From: Streptomyces sp. SID10853
GTDB lineage: Bacteria > Actinomycetota > Actinomycetes > Streptomycetales > Streptomycetaceae
Direction of reading: 5' to 3'
Length of the DNA stretch: 33,797 nt
NCBI RefSeq assembly: GCF_010548145.1
Contig: NZ_JAAGLN010000059.1
Span: 1-33,797 of the forward strand
The notes below the pieces were generated by a model. It saw only the letters and a list, made by a program, of their open reading frames with translations, was not told the origin of the DNA and did not search any database. Within the stretch, counting starts at the first letter, position 1. Every line of letters begins with the position of its first letter. Of this stretch, positions 15,592 to 23,235 are shown piece by piece. The position numbers and the translations under genes were made by a program.

Positions 15592-16830
15592 GTGAGCAGA
15601 ACCGATATGCCCGCCCCCCACCCCGCCGAGCACGCGGAAGGACGGCTGCGCACCTTCGTACGCATCCGCGCGGGCGGGCTGCCCGGGGCCTTCTGGGTGC
15701 TGTGGGGCGGGACGCTGGTCAACCGGCTCGGCTCCATGGTCAATCCGTTCCTGAGCCTCTATCTGACCGGGATACGGGACGTCCCGATCAGTACCGCCGG
15801 ACTCATCCTCGCCACCGTCGGCGTGGGGTCGGTCATCTCCCAGCCGCTCGGCGGGTTCATCGCCGACCGCTTCGGCCGCCGGGTGGCGCTGAGCGGGGGC
15901 ATGCTGGCGAACGGCGCGACCCTGCTGACGCTCGGACACGCGCACGGCCTCGGCGTACTCGTCCCGGCCTGCTTCGTCCTCGGTATCACCATCGACTTCT
16001 TCCGGCCCGCAGCGCAGGCCCTCGTCGCGGACACCGTGCCCACCGCAGACCGGACCCGCGCCTTCGGCCTGCTGCTGTGGTCGGTCAATCTCGGGTTCTC
16101 CATGGCGATGGTGCTGGGCGGCTACCTCGCGTCGCACGGCTACCAGCTGATCTTCTGGCTGGACGCCGGGGCCTGCTCGGTCTTCGCGGCGCTGGTGTGG
16201 CTCGCCGTCCCCGAGACCCAGCCGGCGGCCGGGGAGCACAGCGCGGGCGGCGGCTTCCTCACCCCGGTGCGCGACCGGGCGATGCTGGCCTTCGCCGGGA
16301 TCATCGTGGTCTACGCGACCGTCTTCCAGCAGGCGTTCGCCACCCTGCCCCTGGCCATGCGGGGCGACGGTCTGTCCAGCACGGCGTACGGCACGGTCAT
16401 GGCCGTCAACGGTGTAGTGGTCATCGCCGCACAGCCGCTGATCGGCCACCGGCTCGGCGCCTTCGACAAGAGCCGGGTGCTGGCCACGGGCTTCGGCGTG
16501 GCCGCCGCCGGCACGACGGTGACGGCGTTCGCCTCCACGACCCTCGCGTACGGGCTCGCCATCGCCGTATGGACGCTGGGGGAGATCCTGGTCTTCGCGA
16601 TGACATCCAGCGTCGTCGCCGACCTGGCGCCGGCCCATCTCCGGGGCCGCTACAACGGCTTGATCGGGATGGCCTGGGGCACCGGCTTCCTGCTGGCGCC
16701 GGTCGTCGGCACCCGGCTGCTGCTCGTCGGCTCCACGACGCTCTGGCTGACGGCCGCGTGTCTGTGCCTCGTCGCGGCAGCCGGCCAGCTCACCCTCGCG
16801 CCGGTACTGCGCCGCAGAACGGTGCAGTGA
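15592..16830 (+). CDS. MFS drug/metabolite exporter
   Basis: A 412-residue membrane protein starting at GTG after AGGAGA, which overlaps the adenylation gene's TAG. The hydrophobic profile fits about twelve membrane helices. The loop after helix 2 carries the major-facilitator signature GGFIADRFGRR (Asp92, Arg93, Arg96-Arg97), and a long cytoplasmic-type loop with ETQPAAGEHSAGG divides the halves. It is most like proton-driven multidrug exporters of the MdtH/DHA kind. Immediate coupling to a biosynthetic gene suggests export of, and self-protection from, the cluster's product. No other resistance gene is obvious except possibly the kinase-fold protein at 18176-19288. Confidence 0.9.
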   Translation: MSRTDMPAPHPAEHAEGRLRTFVRIRAGGLPGAFWVLWGGTLVNRLGSMVNPFLSLYLTGIRDVPISTAGLILATVGVGSVISQPLGGFIADRFGRRVALSGGMLANGATLLTLGHAHGLGVLVPACFVLGITIDFFRPAAQALVADTVPTADRTRAFGLLLWSVNLGFSMAMVLGGYLASHGYQLIFWLDAGACSVFAALVWLAVPETQPAAGEHSAGGGFLTPVRDRAMLAFAGIIVVYATVFQQAFATLPLAMRGDGLSSTAYGTVMAVNGVVVIAAQPLIGHRLGAFDKSRVLATGFGVAAAGTTVTAFASTTLAYGLAIAVWTLGEILVFAMTSSVVADLAPAHLRGRYNGLIGMAWGTGFLLAPVVGTRLLLVGSTTLWLTAACLCLVAAAGQLTLAPVLRRRTVQ

Positions 16831-16875
16831 GCGCCTGCTACCCCTCACCCACCTCACCGAGAGGAACCCCCCACT

Positions 16876-18126
16876 GTGCAGAAGCTGCCGAAGGTGCTGC
16901 TGATAGAGGCCGACGTGTCCGCGGGTGAGGACCTGCTCACCGCGGCGGCCGAGCTCGGCATCGAGGCCCATGTCGCCACCCACGAGGACGTATTCCGTGC
17001 CTATCGGCCCGAGTTGAAGGAGAAGATCACCGGCACCGTCTTCACCGACTTCACCGATCCGGAGGCAGCACTCGACGACCTGGCACGCTTCTGCCGGGAG
17101 ACGGGCATCGACGGGATCGTGGCCTGCTGGGAGTTCCTCTCGCCGCTGGCCACCCGGCTCGCCGACCGGCTGGGGCTGCCCGGCCACCGGCCGGAACGCG
17201 CCGACGCCTGCCGCAACAAGCGGCTCATGGCGGAGGCGTTCGCAGCACTCGGGGTACCCGCTCCGCGCACCGTGGTGGCCCGGGACCCCGGGGAACTGGC
17301 CCGGCGGGTGGCGGAGAGCGGCCTGGGCTTCCCTCTCGTCGTCAAACCGGCGGAGAACGCGGCGTCCATCGGTGTCTCGGTCGTACGCACGGCCGCTGAA
17401 CTCCCCCGAGCCGCCCGGCTGGCACAGTCGCAGACCCACAAGACCTCGCACGGTCTGGCCCTCGACATCACTCTGCTGGCCCAGGAGCACGTGGACGGTG
17501 AGGAGTACAGCGTCGAGTCCGTCATCTGCGACGGTGAGATCCACCATCTGACGATCACCGAGAAGTTCACCACCGGGGGAACGAGCCGGGCCGAACTCGG
17601 CCACACCGTGCCCGCCGACACCACACCCACGGCCGGCACGGCGCTGTACGCGGCGGCCACCGCCGCGATCACGGCACTGGGGCTGCGGAACGGCGTCGCA
17701 CACACGGAAGTGAAGGTCAGCACCGGGGGCGCCCCCAAGGTCATCGAAGTGGGTGCGCGCCCGCCGGGCGATCACATCATGCGGCTGGTGAAGGAAGCAC
17801 TCGGCATCGACGAGGCACGCGCCTACCTGCAGACGGTGCTGGGCCTGCGGCCCGACGTGACACCGAGGCACGAAACGGCGGCGGCCATCCGGTTCATCAC
17901 CGCGCCGGAGGCCGGAGTCCTCCGGTGGACCAGCGCGCTCCCCTCCGGGGACCACGTGGTCGCGACCGCCATGTCCAGGATGCCGGGGGACGAAGTGGGC
18001 GGCCCGTACGACAACATGGGCCGGATCGGCCAGATCATGCTCCGCGGAGCCACCGCGGCGGAGGTCAACAAGGCGGCGGCGGAGGCCATGGACTCGATTA
18101 CGGTGGAGATGGCGACGCAGTGGTGA
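16876..18126 (+). CDS. Single-module ATP-grasp ligase
   Basis: A 416-residue protein starting at GTG after GAGAGGAA. The N-terminal nucleotide-fold part (KVLLIEADVSAGEDLL) is followed by the ATP-grasp domain: VVKPAENAASIGVSVV with Lys157, QEHVDGEEYSVES, AHTEVKVS (Glu278) and IEVGARPPGDH with Glu291 and Arg295. This last motif is typical of the L-amino acid ligase branch, which joins two amino acids or an amino acid and a carrier-bound or small acceptor through an acyl phosphate. The cluster thus has three ATP-grasp modules in two proteins. The gene sits 45 bp after the transporter gene in the same direction and is probably in the same transcript. The substrate is unknown. Confidence 0.9.
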   Translation: MQKLPKVLLIEADVSAGEDLLTAAAELGIEAHVATHEDVFRAYRPELKEKITGTVFTDFTDPEAALDDLARFCRETGIDGIVACWEFLSPLATRLADRLGLPGHRPERADACRNKRLMAEAFAALGVPAPRTVVARDPGELARRVAESGLGFPLVVKPAENAASIGVSVVRTAAELPRAARLAQSQTHKTSHGLALDITLLAQEHVDGEEYSVESVICDGEIHHLTITEKFTTGGTSRAELGHTVPADTTPTAGTALYAAATAAITALGLRNGVAHTEVKVSTGGAPKVIEVGARPPGDHIMRLVKEALGIDEARAYLQTVLGLRPDVTPRHETAAAIRFITAPEAGVLRWTSALPSGDHVVATAMSRMPGDEVGGPYDNMGRIGQIMLRGATAAEVNKAAAEAMDSITVEMATQW

Positions 18127-18175
18127 GACGCGGGAGGTCCACATCCGGAGGCATCCGAAGGCTTCGAACACTTCG

Positions 18176-19288
18176 ATGGGGCCGTTGGGGCCGATAGCGT
18201 CGGCGGCTTCGACGGCCCGGGGCCCTGCCGGACCACTGGACCCGCGGCCGGCCGCGTACAGCACCGTTTCCACGTCCCTCGCCCTGCTCAGCGACGGGGA
18301 ACTGCGCGAACTCGTGGAGACCGCCACGCCACTCGGTTCCGGCATCGGCGGACGCTCGGCGCTGCTGGAGGTCGCGGGGACGCCCGTCTTCGTGAAGCGG
18401 GTGCCCGTGACCGAGTGGGAACTCCGGCCCGAGTACCTCCGCTCCACGGCCAACGTGTTCGGCCTGCCCGTCTTCTGTCAGTACGGAATCGGCGGCCCGG
18501 GTTTCGGGGTGTGGCGGGAACTCGCCGCTCATGTCATGACCACGAACTGGGTGCTCGCCGGGCAGCATCAGGGATTCCCGCTGATGTACCACTGGCGCGT
18601 GGTGCCGGACACGGCACCGGCTCTGCCGGAGGAGCTGGCCGACGTGGAACGGGCCGTGTCCTTCTGGGGAGGCGGGCCTGAGGTGCGCCGCCGGATCGAG
18701 GCCGTCGAACGGTCACCGGCGAGCCTGGTCCTGTTCCTGGAGTACATCCCGCAGACCCTCCACACATGGCTGGCCGAGCAGATACGCGCCGGGGACGGGA
18801 CGGCGGGCCGCGCCTGCTCCCTGGTGGAGAGGGAACTGGCGATCGGCACCGCTTTCATGCACGACCGCGGACTGCTGCACTTCGACGCCCACTTCCAGAA
18901 CATCCTCACCGACGGCCGCCGCCTCTACTTCACGGATTACGGTCTGGCCCTCTCGTCCCGGTTCGACCTGTCGCCCCGCGAGGCCGACTTCTTCGACGAG
19001 CACCGCACGTACGACCGTGCCTACGCGCTCAGCTACCTGGTGAACTGGCTGATCACTCACCTGTACGGGTACGGGCGCGCCGAGCGGGAGGCGCTGATCC
19101 GTGCGTGCGCCGAAGGAGAACGGCCTCCGCTCGGCCCCCCGGAGGTCATGTCGGTCCTCGCACGCCATGCGCCGCTCGCGGCGGTCGTGACGGACTTCTA
19201 CGGGAAGCTGCAACACGAGAGCAGGGAGACTCCGTACCCGCGAGAGGCAGTCCACCGGCTCCTCAGGGGGAGTACCGCTCCTCACTGA
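18176..19288 (+). CDS. Kinase-fold protein (protein kinase / small-molecule phosphotransferase)
   Basis: A 370-residue protein beginning at an ATG 49 bp after the ATP-grasp gene; the ribosome binding site is weak, and the first ~30 Ala/Pro/Gly-rich residues may be a poorly placed start. The kinase core is recognisable: TPVFVKRV with Lys74, WRELAAH with Glu115, LLHFDAHFQNIL with catalytic Asp237 and Asn242, and FTDYGLA with metal-binding Asp254. HFD replaces the HRD of eukaryotic-type kinases, as in aminoglycoside-phosphotransferase-like enzymes. It could phosphorylate a protein or a small molecule. Its place at the end of the plus arm raises the possibility of self-resistance or a pathway phosphorylation, but it may equally be an unlinked neighbour. 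No transmembrane segment or sensor domain is evident. Confidence 0.7.
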   Translation: MGPLGPIASAASTARGPAGPLDPRPAAYSTVSTSLALLSDGELRELVETATPLGSGIGGRSALLEVAGTPVFVKRVPVTEWELRPEYLRSTANVFGLPVFCQYGIGGPGFGVWRELAAHVMTTNWVLAGQHQGFPLMYHWRVVPDTAPALPEELADVERAVSFWGGGPEVRRRIEAVERSPASLVLFLEYIPQTLHTWLAEQIRAGDGTAGRACSLVERELAIGTAFMHDRGLLHFDAHFQNILTDGRRLYFTDYGLALSSRFDLSPREADFFDEHRTYDRAYALSYLVNWLITHLYGYGRAEREALIRACAEGERPPLGPPEVMSVLARHAPLAAVVTDFYGKLQHESRETPYPREAVHRLLRGSTAPH

Positions 19289-19290
19289 AA

Positions 19291-19305
19291 CGATCCGGCG
19301 GATCG
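19291..19305 (+). terminator. Hairpin just after the kinase-fold gene
   Basis: The inverted repeat CGATCCG-g-CGGATCG starts three bases after the stop codon and can form a six-pair stem with a three-base loop. No T-run follows, so it is a weak, GC-rich-type terminator candidate marking the end of the plus arm. Confidence 0.4.
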
Positions 19306-19380
19306 CGCCCCTTGCACAAACCCACTGCGCTGCCCCTGAATTGAGAAGGCCCCGGTGGGTGTCGCGGGCCAGGAAGGGGC

Positions 19381-19857
19381 GTGTGCGCCGTGAGGAGAAG
19401 GATCACCGTTCTCGTACTGGTCCTGGCGTCGGTTCTGAGTGCGGCGAGCCCGGTCGTGGCACGGACGAGAACCGACGACGGAGCCGAGCAGCGCGTTCTG
19501 CGCCTGGTGAACGCCGCCCGTGCTGAGGCCGGGTGCCGGCCCCTGCGGATCAGCCGGCAGATCAGCCGCGCGGCCCGCCACCACGCCGGAGACCTGATCC
19601 GGTCCGGCCGCTACTCCCACACCGGCAGCGACGGCTCCACACCGGGCGGCCGTATCAGCCGGGCCGGTTACCGCTGGCACCTGGCAGGCGAGAACGTCTT
19701 CCTCGGTCCCCGTGACGCCCGTCAAGCCGTCCAGGGCTGGCTGCGCAGCCCGGAACACCGGGCCAACATCCTCAACTGCGCGTACCACCACACCGGCATC
19801 GCGGTACGAGGACCGGCTTCGCACCGCATGTGGGTCCAGGACTTCGCGGCGCACTGA
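19381..19857 (+). CDS. Small secreted CAP (SCP/PR-1) domain protein
   Basis: A 158-residue protein with a signal peptide (basic start VRRRITV, hydrophobic core to about residue 22, likely cleavage after VVA near residue 27) and one compact CAP domain. Conserved CAP features are SHTGSDGSTPGGRI with His80, LAGENV with Glu104, the SPEHRANIL motif with His126, and HHTGIAV. Cys52 and Cys133 could form a disulfide after export. Bacterial CAP proteins are extracellular and of mostly unknown function. The start is either the GTG at 19381, which is close to AGGAAGGGG, or an in-frame GTG at 19390; both leave the signal peptide intact. It reads alone, with about 90-115 bp of non-coding DNA on each side, and has no visible link to the cluster. 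Confidence 0.88.
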   Translation: MCAVRRRITVLVLVLASVLSAASPVVARTRTDDGAEQRVLRLVNAARAEAGCRPLRISRQISRAARHHAGDLIRSGRYSHTGSDGSTPGGRISRAGYRWHLAGENVFLGPRDARQAVQGWLRSPEHRANILNCAYHHTGIAVRGPASHRMWVQDFAAH

Positions 19858-19972
19858 CTCGCTGTCGGACGTGGCGACGTGAACTGTGCGTCTGCGGAGC
19901 GTCCTTGACACGCGGCCGCGTAAGGTGACCGCGCATGCCGTACCTGCCGGTGACAGACGAGGAGGGCGGGCC

Positions 19973-20935
19973 ATGGGCGAGCTGTATCCGCCGATCGAGC
20001 CGTACGAGCAGGGAATGCTCGACGTCGGTGACGGCAACCTCGTCCACTGGGAGGTCTGCGGTAACCCGGAGGGCAAGCCGGCGCTGGTCGTTCACGGTGG
20101 GCCGGGATCGGGCTGTCTCCCCGGCGCGCGCCGCTTCTTCGATCCGGACCGGTACCGCGTCGTCCTGTTCGACCAGCGCGGCTGCGGCCGGAGCACTCCA
20201 CACGCCGGTGACCCCGCAACCGACATGTCGCACAACACGACCGGACATCTCATCGCCGACATGGAGCAACTGCGGCGGCACCTGGGCATCGACTGCTGGC
20301 TGCTGTACGGCGGTTCGTGGGGCTCCACGCTCATCCTGGCCTACGCCGAGCAGCACCCCAGCGCCGTAGCGGAGATCGTCATCTCCGCTGTCACCACCAC
20401 CCGCCGCTCGGAGATCGACTGGCTCTACCGGGGCGTCGGCCGGTTCTTCCCCGAGCAGTGGGAACGCTTCCTCGCGGGTGCCCCGGGCACCGCACGCGAC
20501 GGTGACATCGTCGGGGCCTACGCACGCCTGATGGAGCACCCGGACACCGCCGTACGGGAGAGGGCGACGGCGGACTGGTGCGCCTGGGAGGACGCGGTGC
20601 TGTCGGGCGAGACCCAGGGTGCCACCCGCCCGTACGGCGACCGCCCGCCGGCTGCGCGGCTCGCCGTGGTGCGGATCTGCTCCCACTACTTCTCGCACGG
20701 CGCATGGCTGACGGAAGGCGCACTCCTGCGCGACGCCCACCGCCTGGCCGGCATCCCGGGCGTGCTGATCCACGGCCGTCTGGACATGGCCGGGCCACTC
20801 GACACGGCCTGGGAACTCGCCCGCGCCTGGCCGGACGCCGAGCTGATCGTCGTCGACGAGGCGGGACATCTGGGCAGCACCGCGACACGCCGCCATGTAC
20901 TCGACGCACTCGACCGGTTCGCGGCCGGTGAGTGA
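19973..20935 (+). CDS. pip: Proline iminopeptidase (alpha/beta hydrolase, family S33)
   Basis: A 320-residue alpha/beta hydrolase starting at an ATG preceded by GAGGAGG. The start agrees with the family N-terminus, LYPPIEPYEQGMLDVGDG. It has the oxyanion motif HGGPGSG (41-47), LFDQRGCGRS, the nucleophile elbow GGSWGS with Ser115, and the acid and base in GRLDMAGPL (Asp271) and DEAGHLGS (His299). The enzyme removes N-terminal proline from peptides in the cytoplasm. Length and motifs are complete, with nothing unusual. It appears monocistronic and not part of the neighbouring cluster, although peptidase genes next to peptide pathways sometimes contribute to processing. Confidence 0.93.
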   Translation: MGELYPPIEPYEQGMLDVGDGNLVHWEVCGNPEGKPALVVHGGPGSGCLPGARRFFDPDRYRVVLFDQRGCGRSTPHAGDPATDMSHNTTGHLIADMEQLRRHLGIDCWLLYGGSWGSTLILAYAEQHPSAVAEIVISAVTTTRRSEIDWLYRGVGRFFPEQWERFLAGAPGTARDGDIVGAYARLMEHPDTAVRERATADWCAWEDAVLSGETQGATRPYGDRPPAARLAVVRICSHYFSHGAWLTEGALLRDAHRLAGIPGVLIHGRLDMAGPLDTAWELARAWPDAELIVVDEAGHLGSTATRRHVLDALDRFAAGE

Positions 20936-20939
20936 CAAG

Positions 20940-20967
20940 TGACCTCTGATCGCTGACCTCTGATCGC
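20940..20967. repeat. Perfect 14-bp direct repeat, two copies
   Basis: The unit TGACCTCTGATCGC occurs twice in direct succession, five bases after the iminopeptidase coding region. It looks like a recent tandem duplication and has no assigned function. Confidence 0.9.
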
Positions 20968-21155
20968 CGGTGCCCCGTGGGTGGTGGCGCCTGCAAAGTG
21001 CAGCCCGAAATGGGCAGTTACATGCATTTCATGACCGGATTTCACGGGTGGATGGCAGTGATCTCATGATCGAGTTCATGCTATCTTCACATTTCTCATT
21101 GGACCTTCACCTTCTCTCGACCGTGCGTACTCGACGACCGTGAGAGAGCCGGCGG

Positions 21156-21175
21156 CGCTGACATCGGAGTCAGCG
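21156..21175. promoter_or_regulatory. Inverted repeat in the leader of the glycosyltransferase gene
   Basis: Perfect seven-base arms CGCTGAC and GTCAGCG flank a six-base centre, 38 bp upstream of the proposed ATG. The element lies in an unusually AT-rich strip (about 21000-21130) that probably contains the promoter. It could be an operator or an RNA hairpin in the leader. Confidence 0.45.
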
Positions 21176-21213
21176 AAAAGTGGGGTGCATTCCGTGTCTT
21201 GGAGACAGTGAAG

Positions 21214-23217
21214 ATGGTCAGACCCACCGTCTCGGTGATAGTCGCCGCGTACAACGCGATGCCTTATGTGACTCGCTCCATCAGCTCCGTGGCCGAACAG
21301 ACCACCGGCCGGGACGTGTTGGAGGTCATCGCCGTCGACGACGGATCGACCGACGGCACGGGGGAGGAGCTCGAACGCCTCTCCAGGCTGTATCCGGGCC
21401 TCGTACGGGTCCTTCACCAGGAGAACTCGGGCGGTCCCTCAGCGCCCCGCAACGTCGGGCTCGACCACGCGCGGGGCGAGTTCCTCTTCTTCCTGGACGC
21501 CGACGACTATCTGGGGCCGGAAGCCCTGGAACGCATGGTGGCCATGGCCCGGCAGAACGGCACCGACATCGTGCTGGGCAAGATGGTGGGCGTCGGCGGA
21601 CGCCGACTGCCCATGTCGATGTTCCAGCGCAACCAGCCGAAGACGGACGTTTTCAACTCACGTGTCTACTGGGCCCTCAACCCCCTCAAACTGTTCCGCC
21701 GCGAGCTGCTGGAACGCCACGGCCTGCGCTTCCCGACCGGCCTGCCCATCGGCGAGGACCAGCCGTTCACCGCACTGGCGTATCTGCACGCGTCGGGCAT
21801 CTCCGTCGTCGCCGACTACGACTGCCTCTTCTGCACCCTGCGCGACGACGGCGGCAACACCACCGTGCGCACCACGGGTGCAGAACCCCGGCTGCGCTTC
21901 CTCCCGTACATGATCGACCTGCTCCTCACGAACGTGCCGCCGGGCCCAGGACGAGACCACCTCGCGCACCGCCACCTGACCGTCGAGGTGCAGAACCTCC
22001 TCAGCCACCTCCTGCTCGAACCCCGTGTCCAGCAGGAGAAGACCCTCGCCAGGCTGGCCGAGATCGTCACCACGATCTGGCACGAGGGGATGAACGGGCT
22101 GTCCGCCATGGCCCGGCTGCGGCTGCACCTCGTACGGCACGAGATGCTCGACGAAGTGGTCGAACTGGTCCGGTTCGAAAGAGAGCTGGCCAGGACCAAG
22201 GTGTCCACGCCCGTGCACCTCGAAAACGGCCGCGCCTACGCCTGCTACCCGTTCTTCCGCGACCCCGCGCACCCGGTCCCCGACGCCTGTTACGACGTCA
22301 CGTCCCAGCTCGGCGTGCGCCACCACGTCACCCGCGCCGAACTGCGCGGAACCACGCTGCACCTGGCCGGGCACGGGTACCTGCACCGGGTCGAGACGCG
22401 CGACGTCACCACCGAACTCGTGCTGCGCGAACGGGAGAGCCGGACGGAGTACCGGCTCCCCGTCAGACATACCGGGACGCCGCAGCTCGGCACCGATGAG
22501 GACCAGGGTCGGTACGCGTACGACCTAGCGGGGTACGAGGCGGAGGTCGGTCTCGCCACCGCCGCCGACGGGCAGCCGCTCGCCGACGGGCTGTGGGACA
22601 TCTGCCTGGTGATCGGAGCGCAGGGCGTCACCCGCGAGGTCCGCATCGGCAGCAGACGCGCCGACGACGTCTCCGGGCTGCCCACCACCCGTATCGTCAC
22701 CGGCGCGGGTGACGGTCCGCGTGCGGTGACGCTCCACACCACCAAGCCGTACGGCAACTTCACCCTGGACATCGGCGAAAGGAAGCACCGTGTCGCAACG
22801 CACGTGGCGATCGGCGCTCCGCGCTGGTCGGCGGGCGACCCCACGGAGCTGGCGATCGGCGGGACCAGTTCGCTCGCGGAGTACCCGGATGTGTCCCTGG
22901 CCGTCGTCCTCACTGCCTGCACCGGGGCGGTGGTGGTCCGCCCGGCCCTGCGGACCCCGGGCACCGACGATTTCACCGCGCGGGTGAACGTACGGAACCT
23001 GTCGGCCGGCGTGTGGACCGGCGAACTCCGCCTCGGCGACGGAGGGGAGTGGACGGTGCCCCTGCCCGCGCTCCCCAAGAACCTCTCCCCGGCCAAATGG
23101 CGCCATCTGGGGCTGCCCTGGTACGCCAAGCCTGCATCGGGCAGCGGCAGGCGGTTCGCGCTGCGGGTCGCGAGGGCCGAGTTCGTCAAGGCGGTCGTGC
23201 GTCGTGTCAAGCCGTGA
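21214..23217 (+). CDS. Family 2 glycosyltransferase with long C-terminal extension
   Basis: A 667-residue protein. The ATG at 21214 was chosen because GGAGA lies eight bases upstream; in-frame TTG (21199) and GTG (21208) are alternatives. Residues 1-~230 form a GT-A domain: VSVIVAAYN, AVDDGSTDGT, NSGGPSAPRNVGLDHARGEF, the metal-binding DADD at 95-98 and a GEDQPF acid motif. It should transfer a sugar or similar unit from a nucleotide donor, probably onto a cell-envelope polymer. The remaining ~430 residues start with a helical stretch and continue as beta-rich sequence without a motif I recognise; similar arrangements occur in teichoic-acid-type polymer transferases. It has no transmembrane segment or signal peptide. 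The gene ends 18 bp from the convergent nitrate reductase gene. Confidence 0.85.
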   Translation: MVRPTVSVIVAAYNAMPYVTRSISSVAEQTTGRDVLEVIAVDDGSTDGTGEELERLSRLYPGLVRVLHQENSGGPSAPRNVGLDHARGEFLFFLDADDYLGPEALERMVAMARQNGTDIVLGKMVGVGGRRLPMSMFQRNQPKTDVFNSRVYWALNPLKLFRRELLERHGLRFPTGLPIGEDQPFTALAYLHASGISVVADYDCLFCTLRDDGGNTTVRTTGAEPRLRFLPYMIDLLLTNVPPGPGRDHLAHRHLTVEVQNLLSHLLLEPRVQQEKTLARLAEIVTTIWHEGMNGLSAMARLRLHLVRHEMLDEVVELVRFERELARTKVSTPVHLENGRAYACYPFFRDPAHPVPDACYDVTSQLGVRHHVTRAELRGTTLHLAGHGYLHRVETRDVTTELVLRERESRTEYRLPVRHTGTPQLGTDEDQGRYAYDLAGYEAEVGLATAADGQPLADGLWDICLVIGAQGVTREVRIGSRRADDVSGLPTTRIVTGAGDGPRAVTLHTTKPYGNFTLDIGERKHRVATHVAIGAPRWSAGDPTELAIGGTSSLAEYPDVSLAVVLTACTGAVVVRPALRTPGTDDFTARVNVRNLSAGVWTGELRLGDGGEWTVPLPALPKNLSPAKWRHLGLPWYAKPASGSGRRFALRVARAEFVKAVVRRVKP

Positions 23218-23235
23218 GGGGGCGGGGATCCGCGC

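Noticed and set aside
13795..18453. A very long open frame on the minus strand opposite the adenylation, transporter and ATP-grasp genes.
   Set aside because: It is an antisense shadow created by high GC at third positions. The plus strand carries four complete families with ribosome binding sites, and the antisense translation has no recognisable domain.
19905..19926. TTGACA followed by TAAGGT upstream of the iminopeptidase gene as a promoter.
   Set aside because: The spacing is ten bases, far shorter than the 16-19 expected for a housekeeping promoter, and no suitable -10 exists at the right distance.
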